The position numbers and the translations under genes are program-made. 64,000 bases of DNA from Bacteroidales bacterium (GTDB lineage Bacteria; Bacteroidota; Bacteroidia; Bacteroidales; Marinilabiliaceae). The DNA lies in the NCBI GenBank assembly GCA_022768325.1, contig JALEMI010000053.1, positions 62,001 to 126,000 on the forward strand, read 5' to 3'. Positions 29,153 to 39,248 of this stretch are shown one piece after another (within the stretch, counting starts at the first letter, position 1; each line of letters opens with the position of its first letter). Under the pieces are notes generated by a model. The model saw only the letters and a list, made by a program, of their open reading frames with translations. It ran no database searches and was not told the DNA's origin.

Positions 29153-31366
29153 ATGACATACACGAAAAGAGCCATGGCCATGGTTGGGCTTACCGCCCTG
29201 CTTGCCACAAGCCCGGCCATTGCGGGCGACGGCACGACCTACGTGCCGCAAGATTACGTATGGACATCGCAAAGCAAGAACTCGTCGGAGTCGATGCCCG
29301 TTGGCGGACACAGCATCGGCCTCAACGTATGGGTGGAGGACGGCGAGCTGCTTATCTATATGTGCCAAAGCGGATGGTTTGACGAACACAACACCCTGCT
29401 CAAAGCCGGGCGAATCCGCATCAACACGGGCGACAACACCCTCGCAGGTAAGGACTTCCGCCAAGAGCTACACCTTTCTAACGGCTCAATGACGGTCTCC
29501 TGCGCCGACCTCAAGGTGGATATATGGGTCGACACCCAGACCCCCGACATCTTCATCCAGCTCAACGGCTCTAAGAAACGCCACGTAACAATGAGCTACG
29601 AGAGCTGGAGGCAAAAAGACCGCCCCGTGCCCTTCGACGCCAATATGCAGTTCACCCACAAGTGGCTCATTACGCCCGACGTCGTAACGTACGCCGACGT
29701 CATTACGCCATCAGACAACTCCCTCACCTTCACACACATCAACCGCCAGGAGACGGTGTTCGACATGACCGTCCGCATGGAGGGCCTCGACCCAATCAAG
29801 GACAAGCTCTATAACCCCATTGGCGGCCTCAAAATGGAGGGCTTCATCACATCGCCCGACCTAAAATTCAGCGGCACAACCGACGGCAAATATATCGACA
29901 CCGACTTCCGCGCGTGGAACTACGTTGGCGACGTAAAGTCCACAACCATCCGCACGCGCCTCACCTCCTGCGCCGAGACGGCACCCGCCCCCAAGGCCAA
30001 GGACTCCCGCAAACGCTCGGCGCAATGGTGGGCCGACTTCTGGAACCGCAGCTACATAGCCCTCGACCGCGAGCTGGCCAAGCCCCACAACAACAAACGC
30101 ACCGAGGCCGACGAGCCGGCGCTGACCGACACGGCCGCCGTTATTCTCCGCAACTATGAGCTGTTCCGATACATGCTCGGATGCAACGCCAAAGGCCTCT
30201 GGCCCACAAAGTTCAACGGAGGCCTCTTCACCTTCGACCCCTCCCTCGTCCACGCTCCGCGCACCTTCACGCCCGACTATCGATGCTGGGGCGGCGGCAC
30301 CATGACGGCCCAAAACCAGAGGCTCGTATACTGGCCAATGGTCAAGACGGGCGACCTGGACGTTCTCCGCGTTCAGCTCGACACCTACCGCCGTATGTAT
30401 CAGAGCGCAAAGGCGCGTGTAGGCTTCTACTGGGGACATGACGGCTGCGCCTTCACAGAGCAAATCGAGAACTGCGGCCTGCCCAACCCCGCCGAATATG
30501 GAGAACACAGACCCGGGCAAGACCTCGGCGTGGAGAACAACGCCTGGCTTGAATACTTATGGGACACGTCGCTCGAATTCTGCATGATGGCCCTCGAAGC
30601 CCACCGCATCCACAAGATGGACATTGCCGCGTACGAGGAGATGATATGGCAGTGCCTCGTCTTCTTCGACGAGCATTACCAATACCAAGCCCTCAAACTC
30701 GGTCAGCTGGCACTTGACGAATTTGGCAAGCTCGTCATATACCCCGGCTCGGGTGCCGAGACGCACAAGATGGCCTACAACCCATGCAGCACCATTGCGG
30801 CCCTTAAGACCGTTGGCCAGGCATGGCTTGATTATGCCACGGCGGCCGGCAAAGACACTGCCCACCTCTCGCGCGTCAAGCTCCTGCTGAGCCACGTGCC
30901 GGACATCCCCATGCGCACCATTGACGGACACACCGTCATAGCCCCCGCCGTGACGTGGGCGCGCATCAATAATGTAGAGACCACACAGATGTACCCCGTC
31001 TTCCCGTGGCGAATCTATGGCGTAGGCCGTCCCGACCTTCAAGTGGCCATAGACACGTGGAAAGTGGACCCGTGGTCCATCAAGATGCGCTCTCCCGTAG
31101 GCTGGAAGCAGGACAATATTTGGGCCGCTTGCCTCGGCTTGGCAGACGACGCGGCGGAGCTGAACTATGACAAGATGGCCAATGGGCCATTCCGTTTCCC
31201 CGCCTTCTATGAACAGGGCTTCGACTGGTCGCCCGACTTCAACCGCGGCGGCGCGGGAATGATTGGCATTCAGGAGATGCTCCTCCAACACGCGCCCGAC
31301 GGCTCGCGGATTGAGCTGCCGGCATGGCCTGCACGATGGGGAAAGGTGACTTACAAGCTGTATTAA
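29153..31366 (+). CDS. DUF5703 domain protein (secreted GH95-like glycoside hydrolase candidate)
   Basis: 737 aa; signal peptide; DYVWTSQSKNSSESMPVGGHSIGLNVWVEDGELLIYMCQSGWFDEHNTLLKAGRIRI. Confidence 0.8.
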   Translation: MTYTKRAMAMVGLTALLATSPAIAGDGTTYVPQDYVWTSQSKNSSESMPVGGHSIGLNVWVEDGELLIYMCQSGWFDEHNTLLKAGRIRINTGDNTLAGKDFRQELHLSNGSMTVSCADLKVDIWVDTQTPDIFIQLNGSKKRHVTMSYESWRQKDRPVPFDANMQFTHKWLITPDVVTYADVITPSDNSLTFTHINRQETVFDMTVRMEGLDPIKDKLYNPIGGLKMEGFITSPDLKFSGTTDGKYIDTDFRAWNYVGDVKSTTIRTRLTSCAETAPAPKAKDSRKRSAQWWADFWNRSYIALDRELAKPHNNKRTEADEPALTDTAAVILRNYELFRYMLGCNAKGLWPTKFNGGLFTFDPSLVHAPRTFTPDYRCWGGGTMTAQNQRLVYWPMVKTGDLDVLRVQLDTYRRMYQSAKARVGFYWGHDGCAFTEQIENCGLPNPAEYGEHRPGQDLGVENNAWLEYLWDTSLEFCMMALEAHRIHKMDIAAYEEMIWQCLVFFDEHYQYQALKLGQLALDEFGKLVIYPGSGAETHKMAYNPCSTIAALKTVGQAWLDYATAAGKDTAHLSRVKLLLSHVPDIPMRTIDGHTVIAPAVTWARINNVETTQMYPVFPWRIYGVGRPDLQVAIDTWKVDPWSIKMRSPVGWKQDNIWAACLGLADDAAELNYDKMANGPFRFPAFYEQGFDWSPDFNRGGAGMIGIQEMLLQHAPDGSRIELPAWPARWGKVTYKLY

Positions 31367-31396
31367 ACGCCCCCGCACTTCTTTTCTTGGTAATAG

Positions 31397-31440
31397 CCGC
31401 CCCCCTTTCGGAATATCATATCTGAAAGGGGGGCTTTATT
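31397..31440 (+). terminator. Rho-independent terminator
   Basis: gccccccctttc...gaaaggggggc followed by tttatt. Confidence 0.75.
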
Positions 31441-31503
31441 GCAAACAGGAGGTAATAGAACAGAGATAACATCGCGGAGCATCCGCGATGAAATATAAGA
31501 CAA

Positions 31504-31534
31504 TTGCATATTAATTCACTATTTAATACCTTTA
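31504..31534 (+). promoter_or_regulatory. Bacteroidales-type promoter TTG-N20-TACCTTTA for the Z1 gene
   Basis: TTG at 31504-31506 and TACCTTTA at 31527-31534. Confidence 0.55.
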
Positions 31535-31578
31535 CGTTGTTCAAAAAAATTAACTCAAAACCACATTTTTCAAGACCT

Positions 31579-34500
31579 ATGCTAAACCTCGACAAGTACA
31601 AAACTAAAGAAGACTGCCAAAGGGATATCGATTTGCTCGAATCAATGGGGGTTACGCCGCCACCCGAGCTTTTGAAGAAGCTGAAAGCCTTCGAGGATGC
31701 CGAAAACAGCACGACCCCAATCTGGGACACCCTAAAGCTCCATTACCCGTTCGGGGTCATGCCCGAAGAGAAAGTCAAGTGCGTGGAGGAGACCGTAACG
31801 AAACTGATGGAGACAGGCCCGCACGCCGAAGAGCCGGGCCTGCTGCTTGGCAAGATACAATGCGGCAAGACCGACACCTTCGAGGACATCATTGGCCTGG
31901 CTTTCGACAAGGGCATCGACATTGCAATCGTCTTGACCAAAGGCACGAAGGCCCTTGTCAATCAGACAATAAAGAGGATGAAGAAAGACTTCAAATACTT
32001 CGTCGACACAGACAGCCTCGACCAGCGCACCACAATCAAGATTTACGACATCATGGACAAAGGGCGCAACCTGACGCCGGCAAAGGTCGAAGGGTGCAAG
32101 ACTGCGATAGTCTGCAAGAAGAACTCCGCTAACCTCGCCCATCTCATAGATTTGTTCGAGAAGAAGAGCCCTTCCCTCAAGAGCAAGAAGGTCCTGATTG
32201 TAGACGACGAGGCAGATTTCGCCAGCCGAAACTACCGTACGGTCAAACAGCAAGGAAAGGTTGACACAGATGGCAAACCCCTTTCACAGATTTCGGAGTC
32301 CGAACTTGCCAAAATAGCCCAGCAGATTGACAACTTTAGGGAGATTCCCGAGTTCTGCCGCTATCTCCAAGTGACTGCCACGCCCTATTGCCTCTACCTC
32401 CAGCCCAACGGCGAGCTGAACTTGAATGGCAACATCGTCAAACCATTCCGTCCCCGGTTCACGAGCCTCGTACCCATTCACGAGAAGTACATCGGCGGCC
32501 AGCAGTACTTTGTCGAGTCGCAATACCACGAATCAATGTACAGCCACCTCTTCCACCCCGTTTCGGATAAATGCGCCAACGTATTGGGGTATGAGGACAT
32601 GAGGCTCTTGGAGGACAACATTGCGTCCCAAAACCTCTACGGGCTAACCTACACCCTGATTTCGTACTTCATGGCAACGGCGGTCAGAAGGATCCAAGTG
32701 GCAAAATACGAGAACAAGAATTACAATACCAGCGCAATCCTCCATGCGGACATTGCCAAGGCCGACCACGATTGGCAGAGCCGCGTCGTGGAGAGGCTAA
32801 TCGAGGCGATAAAGGTCGCAATAAACGATGCCAGCCAATCGGACCAACGAGTATGGGCAACCATAGACATCATCTATGACGACTTTGCCGAGTCGAACCG
32901 CAAAGGGCGTGCGGCAGGGCTCATATCCGTAGAACTCCCGTCGAAGGACGACGTGATGTCCGGGTTCCGCAGCCTTATAAACGGCAATTACCATATCCAA
33001 AAGGTCAACTCGGACGAGCAGACGAACTCACTCCTCGACGAGAACACCGGCGAGCTTGAATTGGTCAGCCCCGCAACAATCTTCATCGGCGGCAACATCT
33101 TGGACCGCGGCGTCACCATCAAGAACCTGCTCTGCTTCTTCTACGGCCGCAACCCCAAGACCTTCCAGCAGGACACTGTGCTCCAACACGCCCGAATGTA
33201 CGGAGCCCGCTCAAAGGAGGACATGGCCGTAATGCGTTTCCACACGACAGAAGCTCTGTACAATACAATGAGACGCATGAACGAAATCGACGACCAGCTC
33301 CGCCAGTGGTTTACTGAGGCGGAAGGCAACGAGAACCCCAACGCCACCTTCGTCGGCTTCGACAAAGAATACCATATCAAACCGACCGCCCCGACGAAGA
33401 TAAAAATCTCGAACACGCTGACCTTGAAAAGGCAGCAACGTTTTGTACCAGCGGGCTTCTGGACAGGTTCGCAAAATGAGATTGGCAAAACAGTCGAGAA
33501 GATAGACAACCTTATCACCAAGTCCGCCGACTACGAAAACAAAGACTCTGACGGTTTCTTCACGATGGACAAGGATACGGTTGTCGAGATCTTGCGCCTC
33601 ATCGAATCGACATACGTCTACGACGACGAGCACGGCAACCGCAACAGGAAAAGCGACATCAAAGAGCTGTTGTGCGCACTGGAGTACTGCACAAAGAAAT
33701 CTGGCAACATGATATACGCTCTGCACAGGACAGGGCGCGAAATGAGCAGAATCCGTGAGAACGGTTGTTTCATTGACGCCCCTGACGATGGTCACTCCGA
33801 CACGAAACCGGCTCGCGAACGAGCCATAAGCACCCCCGTCATCATGTTCTTTCGCCAGAATGGTAGCAAGAACATCGAAAGCTTGACTGGCGAGAACAAG
33901 GGATGGAACGATGCACCGTTCTACTGGCCTGTACTCCTGACGCAATACTACATCCCGACCGTCATGTTCGCCCTCGACCAGAAGGAGAAAAAGGAGGTGT
34001 ACATTCAAGACATCTCCGCCCTGCTCGACGGCGTCGACCGCGAGGAGGTGCTGTCGCTGACTCTCAAAGGCCCCCTTGAAAGATTCGGCAAAGAAGGTGA
34101 CGAATACACGGAAGAAGAGGGATTTCCTATTGAAACCAGGACTATTACAGCGCATACAGCCCACCGTTACATCCTTAAGGGCGAGGACGGCACATGGATG
34201 AAAAACCCCGACGTCCCGTTCGACAACAATCACGACCACGGGGTCTATTCCTACAACAATGGAGAGTTTCCATTCGTACTGAAACCCTATAAGTACATGC
34301 TCCTTCGCAATGGACGCGACGCAAGGGCAGACGCCATTCTCATGGAGCTATTACCTCCAGAAGAGTGGGAAGTAGAGCCAATCTTCAACTATGACGACAA
34401 AGGGAACCTCATCGACTTTTTTACAGAACAGGTTCTTTGCCCCCTCACAGACGTCATTCTCGACAAGAACATGGACGGGAAAGATTTCACCGAAGAGACC

Positions 34501-34626
34501 ATCGTCCAATGGTTGATTACATACTCAATCAAGCGAGTCATAAAATTCCAAAAGCACGTCAGCCTCGACGAGCGTTTCGCACCAAGCGACGCTAACGACG
34601 CAAACGACGACAACAGCGAGAACTAA
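31579..34626 (+). CDS. Z1-domain ATPase/helicase-like protein, copy 1 (intact)
   Basis: 1016 aa from ATG 31579; Walker A GKIQCGKT, DDEAD in VLIVDDEADFASRNY, GGNILDRGVTIKNLLCFFYGRNPKTFQQDTVLQHARMYGARS (Z1 signature). Confidence 0.88.
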   Translation: MLNLDKYKTKEDCQRDIDLLESMGVTPPPELLKKLKAFEDAENSTTPIWDTLKLHYPFGVMPEEKVKCVEETVTKLMETGPHAEEPGLLLGKIQCGKTDTFEDIIGLAFDKGIDIAIVLTKGTKALVNQTIKRMKKDFKYFVDTDSLDQRTTIKIYDIMDKGRNLTPAKVEGCKTAIVCKKNSANLAHLIDLFEKKSPSLKSKKVLIVDDEADFASRNYRTVKQQGKVDTDGKPLSQISESELAKIAQQIDNFREIPEFCRYLQVTATPYCLYLQPNGELNLNGNIVKPFRPRFTSLVPIHEKYIGGQQYFVESQYHESMYSHLFHPVSDKCANVLGYEDMRLLEDNIASQNLYGLTYTLISYFMATAVRRIQVAKYENKNYNTSAILHADIAKADHDWQSRVVERLIEAIKVAINDASQSDQRVWATIDIIYDDFAESNRKGRAAGLISVELPSKDDVMSGFRSLINGNYHIQKVNSDEQTNSLLDENTGELELVSPATIFIGGNILDRGVTIKNLLCFFYGRNPKTFQQDTVLQHARMYGARSKEDMAVMRFHTTEALYNTMRRMNEIDDQLRQWFTEAEGNENPNATFVGFDKEYHIKPTAPTKIKISNTLTLKRQQRFVPAGFWTGSQNEIGKTVEKIDNLITKSADYENKDSDGFFTMDKDTVVEILRLIESTYVYDDEHGNRNRKSDIKELLCALEYCTKKSGNMIYALHRTGREMSRIRENGCFIDAPDDGHSDTKPARERAISTPVIMFFRQNGSKNIESLTGENKGWNDAPFYWPVLLTQYYIPTVMFALDQKEKKEVYIQDISALLDGVDREEVLSLTLKGPLERFGKEGDEYTEEEGFPIETRTITAHTAHRYILKGEDGTWMKNPDVPFDNNHDHGVYSYNNGEFPFVLKPYKYMLLRNGRDARADAILMELLPPEEWEVEPIFNYDDKGNLIDFFTEQVLCPLTDVILDKNMDGKDFTEETIVQWLITYSIKRVIKFQKHVSLDERFAPSDANDANDDNSEN

Positions 34627-34646
34627 CCCACCCAAACGAGTAACGC

Positions 34647-34687
34647 CAGCCCCCTTAGACCCGCGCCGTCCGAGGGGGCTGCTTTTC
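34647..34687 (+). terminator. Rho-independent terminator between the Z1 copies
   Basis: cagccccct...agggggctg followed by ctttt. Confidence 0.75.
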
Positions 34688-34712
34688 AAATAAGAACAAG
34701 AGGAAATCGCGC

Positions 34713-37109
34713 ATGAGCGACACATACCCAGTAACCTTCCCGTCAAAAGAGTCGTGCCTGGCCGCGATAGAGACACTTAAAGACTATGGGTTAGCACCCG
34801 CCCCGTGGATTTTGGAGCAACTCGAGGCCTTCGAGGCGGCCGAGAAAGCCCTCAGGGAGAGCAAGACCCCGATATGGGACACCCTCAAGACCCACTACCC
34901 TTTTGGAGTCATGCCCGTGGAGAAGATAAAGTGCGTTGAGGAGGCTGTCGCGAAACTGATGGAGACAGGCCCGCACGCCGAAGAGCCGGGCCTGCTGCTT
35001 GGCAAGATACAATGCGGCAAGACCGACACGTTTGAGGACATCATAGGCCTGGCTTTCGACAAGGGCATCGACATTGCCATCGTCATCACCAAAGGCACAA
35101 AAGCCCTTGTCAATCAGACAGTCATGAGGCTAAAGAAAGACTTCCGCTTCTTCAAGGCCACGGACCGCCTCGACCAGCTCGTCACCGTCCACATCTACGA
35201 CATCATGGACGGCGTATGGCGCAATCCGAAGCCCGCAAAGTTCGAGGGTAACAAGTCGATTATCGTCTGCAAGAAGAACGCCGCGAACCTTGAGCACCTC
35301 ATGGAGATGTTTGAGCAAAACGCGTCGCTTCTAAAGCCGAAGAAGGTCCTCATCGTGGACGACGAGGCCGACTTTGCCAGCCGAAACTACAAGACCATTG
35401 CGTCGGAAGGGCTAAAGACGGAGACCGAGATGGCGAGAATAGCCCAACAGATTGACGACTTCAGGCGAATCCCCGACTTCTGCCGCTATCTGCAAGTGAC
35501 AGCCACGCCCTATTGCCTATATCTCCAGCCCGACGGCGACCTGAACCTGAACGGCAACACCGTGAAGCCGTTCAAGCCCAGGTTTACCACCCTCGTCCCC
35601 GTCCACGACAAGTATATCGGCGGCAAACAGTATTTTGTCGATTCTGAGAACTCGGACTCTATGTATAGCCACCTCTTCCACCGCGTTGAGCAAGTCTGCA
35701 TGGACGTCCTGGGCTGCGAGGAGAAGAAATTTAAGAGGAAGAACATGGCGAACTCGGCTCAGCAGATGTTATACGGGTTGACGTATGCCCTCGTGGCATA
35801 TTTCATGGCGACGGCGATAAGGCGAATCCAAATGGCAAAGACCGACCGTATTGACTATAAGAGCAGCGCCATCATCCATACGGACATAAACAAACGGGAG
35901 CACGACTGGCAACGCCGTACGGTGAACCGCCTCATTGAGATGATAAAAGACGAGGTCCGCAATACGACCCCGAACATTTGGGTGGGGATCGCCATAGACT
36001 CCGCATACGACGACTTTGTCAAGTCGAACCGCAAAGGGCAAAAAGAGGGCCTCATAGGCGTCAATCTGCCATCTAAGAAAGAGGCGCTGGCGGAGGTCCG
36101 CAAGATTTTTGACACAAACAACTACCAAGTCCAAACGGTCAACTCGGACGAGGAGGTGGGCAGTATGCTTGACGAGGACACGGGTGAGCTGACCCTCGAC
36201 ACCGCGGCCAACATATTTATTGGCGGCAACATCCTGGACCGAGGCGTGACGATAAAAAACATCCTCTGCTTCTTCTACGGCCGCAATCCTAAGACTTTCC
36301 AGCAGGACACCGTGCTTCAGCATGCGCGGATGTACGGGACGCGCTCTAAAGAGGACATGGCCGTGATGCGTTTCCACACGACATCGCGAATCTACACGAC
36401 AATGAAGCGCATGAACGACCTTGACGAGCAGCTGCGCCAGTGGTTTCTGGAGGGCAAAGACCAAGACTTGCCCAATGCCTTTTTCGTGGGCTATGACAAG
36501 GAGATTAGGCCATGCGCTCCGCAGAAGATAAAAGCCACGGACGCCATAACGATTAAGCAACAACAACGCATCCTCCCCGTGGGCTTCTGGACGGGTTCAT
36601 AGTCGGAAATTGGCAAGACGGTCGAGATGATTGACAAGGAGATAAAGAGGTCCGCCAACTACAAGAAACAGGACAAAAACGGATTTTTCGAGATCGACAA
36701 GAACACTGTAATCCGCATCCTGCGCCTCATAGAAGAGACGTACGTCTACGGTGTCGAGTATGGCAATAACGACAAAAGGAACGACATCAAAGAGATGCTC
36801 TGCGTCCTCGACTATTGCACGGAACAATCGCACGGCAAAATCTTCGCCCTGCACCGGGAAGACCGCAACATGAACCGCATTCGCGAGAACGGGTGTTTCA
36901 GCGACGCCCCCGACTCGGGTAACACGGATACAGAGCCGGCGCACGAAAAGGCTCAAGACGCGCCCGTCATCATGTTCTTCCGTCAGAATGGTCAAAAGAA
37001 CAAGGACAAAGAGACAGGGAGCGACGTCGGATGGAACGGAACGCCGTTTTATTGGCCAGTCCTGATGACGCAGAAGAATATGCAACCCGTGATGTTTGCA
37101 CTCGATTGA
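34713..37109 (+). pseudogene. Z1-domain protein, copy 2, interrupted by in-frame TAG (36600-36602) and truncated at the C-terminus
   Basis: 34713-36602 ends GFWTGS*; same frame continues SEIGKTVEMIDKEIKRSANYKKQDKNGFFEIDKNTVIRILRLIEETYVYG...VMFALD*, collinear with copy 1; copy 1 has about 200 more C-terminal residues. Confidence 0.85.
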
Positions 37110-37454
37110 GCGGGCGGCGATTCTTTTGACGAGTGAGGCTTCGAGGCCCTTTTGCGGAGGCTCAGAGACATAAAAAACGGGACATATAGGTCAAATTGCA
37201 GGATGAAACAGGTCTGCAGTCTTACGCAAATTGCATTTTTGAGGCATTCAAAACCTCAAAAAAGTCTTGCCACCTTATGGGGAAAGGGGGCGTTGTGTCC
37301 AAAAACTCAATTTTGGCATACGGGTAGCACAACATCACATCGTTTCTATCTTGCTATTCGCCCACTCTGTGGTTTTTGACTTATTGAATATTTTTCTGCG
37401 GATTTAAGGAAATGAATTTTCTTGGCATATAAGCGTTTATGGGGCGGCTTGCTC

Positions 37455-37615
37455 CTCTGCTGGCCTGAAAAGCCGTACCTCAGTAACCGGGTACATACGC
37501 AAAGCGGATGTGCCCGGTCGGAAGTCCAGCAACTACATTCCGACCATATCGACCCAATGGATACGCTTGGGGCTAAATGCAACTCGCCAGGTGGTCTAAA
37601 ATGAAAGAGCCGTGC
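37455..37615 (+). repeat. Dispersed structured repeat, copy D (long form)
   Basis: ctggcctgaaaagccgtacctcagtaaccgggtacatacgcaaagcggatgtgcccggtcggaagtccagcaactacattccgaccatatcgacccaatgg... aligned along its length with copy A. Confidence 0.75.
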
Positions 37616-37666
37616 CCCCCACAAGCAAATATTTCCAGCAAAAGGAATACAGTCGCGGTGTTTTCG

Positions 37667-37674
37667 TACCTTTG
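37667..37674 (+). promoter_or_regulatory. -7 element TACCTTTG upstream of ubiE
   Basis: TAnnTTTG match 8 nt before ATG 37682. Confidence 0.5.
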
Positions 37675-37681
37675 TCGGCAA

Positions 37682-38407
37682 ATGGCAGAGATAAAACCAT
37701 ACAGCGGAGCAGACGACAAACGCGCCCAGGTGGAGCGCATGTTCGATGGCATTGCGCCAAGCTACGACCTGCTCAACCACATCCTCTCTTTTGGTGTTGA
37801 CAAAGGGTGGCGACGGAAGTCCATTGACCTCCTTGCCGACCGTAAACCGCGCGAAATACTCGACGTCGCCACGGGAACAGCCGACATGGCCATAGCCATA
37901 CACAAACGGCTCGGGTGCAAAGTCCTCGGGTGCGACATCTCGCCCAAGATGGTTGAAGTGGGCGTCAAGAAGATTGAGAACGCCAACCTGACGCAAGACA
38001 TCTCACTATGCGTGGCGGACTCGGAGTCGTTGCCGTTCTCGTCGAACCGATTCGACGCGGTTACGGTGGCCTTTGGAGTGCGGAACTTTGCTAACCTCGA
38101 CAAGGGGCTTAGCCAAATGTGCCGAGTGCTGAAGCCTGGCGGACGGCTGGTGGTCCTTGAGTTCTCCACGCCGCCCAACGCCCTTTTCCGCACGATATAC
38201 AATTTCTATTTCAGCAACATTTTGCCCCTTATTGGCGGAGCTATATCGCGAGACAAAAGGGCCTACAACTACTTGTGCCGCTCGGCCATGGCGTTCCCCT
38301 CGGGCGAGGACTTTGAGCGACACCTGTATGCCGCAGGCCTGAAACCCGTATCGCGGAAGATGCTCACGCTGGGCATTGCCACGGCATATCTTGCCGAGAA
38401 GCCCTAA
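37682..38407 (+). CDS. ubiE: Demethylmenaquinone/ubiquinone methyltransferase
   Basis: VERMFDGIAPSYDLLNHILSFGVDKGWRRKSIDLL, ILDVATGTADMAI, GCDISPKMVEVG, FGVRNFANLDKGLSQMCRVLKPGGRLVVLEFSTP. Confidence 0.96.
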   Translation: MAEIKPYSGADDKRAQVERMFDGIAPSYDLLNHILSFGVDKGWRRKSIDLLADRKPREILDVATGTADMAIAIHKRLGCKVLGCDISPKMVEVGVKKIENANLTQDISLCVADSESLPFSSNRFDAVTVAFGVRNFANLDKGLSQMCRVLKPGGRLVVLEFSTPPNALFRTIYNFYFSNILPLIGGAISRDKRAYNYLCRSAMAFPSGEDFERHLYAAGLKPVSRKMLTLGIATAYLAEKP

Positions 38408-38468
38408 ACAATTATATATCCGGACCGTGGTGGCAATAATTTCGGCAAAGGAGCGTATTTGTTTCATT

Positions 38469-39245
38469 ATGAGACAATTCATGCGCCACGTCACCTCATG
38501 CCGACGCATCGCGCTCGGGCTGAGTGCCATTGTCGCCACGTCGCTTTGCGGCATCTCCGCCAATGCGCAATATCAGTCGGCGGCGGAGATTGCCACGCCC
38601 AAGGGCATACCCAACCTGCCGCGGTTTGACAAGCGGCCCATTCACTTTGGTTTTCTGCTCGGCTTCAACATCCTCGATTACCACGTTTACAACACAGGAC
38701 TGCGCACCTACGAGAACGGGGGCATGGCCCGATATGCCGAGGTGACGGAGGTTCAACCCGGCATAGTGCTCGGAATTGTCACCGACTTCCGTCTGTGCGA
38801 CAACCTCAATTTCCGCATCTTGCCCGGCATATCCTTCGGGCAGCGCAACCTGCTCTTCGTGGACGAGAGCGGCAAGCCAATTGACGAAGAGCCAGAAAAA
38901 ATCAAGTCGACTTTTGTTGAATGCCCATTCCTGCTGAAATATTCCGCCCACAGGCTGATGAACATCCGGCCTTACATCATCGGAGGCGTCACGCCGCGCT
39001 TCGACCTGGCCAAGGATAAGCAGCAGCACCTCAGCATGAGGTCGCTCGACTTCTACGCCGATGCGGGCGCAGGCATGGACTTCTACCTCACCTTTTTCCG
39101 CCTCTCGATAGAGCTGCGGTGCGACTTTGGCCTCACCAACGTCTACGACCCCAACGCGTCGGAAGACATTGAAGACTTGCCATATCAGCAGGCCATACGC
39201 AGGCTCAAATCGCGGTGGTGGGGCTTGGTCTTTTATTTTGAGTGA
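38469..39245 (+). CDS. porT: PorT-family outer membrane beta-barrel protein (type IX secretion associated)
   Basis: Signal peptide; FDKRPIHFGFLLGFNILDYHVYNTG..., beta-strand alternation; directly follows ubiE. Confidence 0.75.
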   Translation: MRQFMRHVTSCRRIALGLSAIVATSLCGISANAQYQSAAEIATPKGIPNLPRFDKRPIHFGFLLGFNILDYHVYNTGLRTYENGGMARYAEVTEVQPGIVLGIVTDFRLCDNLNFRILPGISFGQRNLLFVDESGKPIDEEPEKIKSTFVECPFLLKYSAHRLMNIRPYIIGGVTPRFDLAKDKQQHLSMRSLDFYADAGAGMDFYLTFFRLSIELRCDFGLTNVYDPNASEDIEDLPYQQAIRRLKSRWWGLVFYFE

Positions 39246-39248
39246 AAC

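Noticed and set aside
36600-36602. Amber-to-glutamine recoding to explain the Z1 copy 2 stop
   Set aside because: TAG is used as a normal terminal stop by other genes here (nrdG, the DUF262 gene, LrgB), so genome-wide recoding is not supported.
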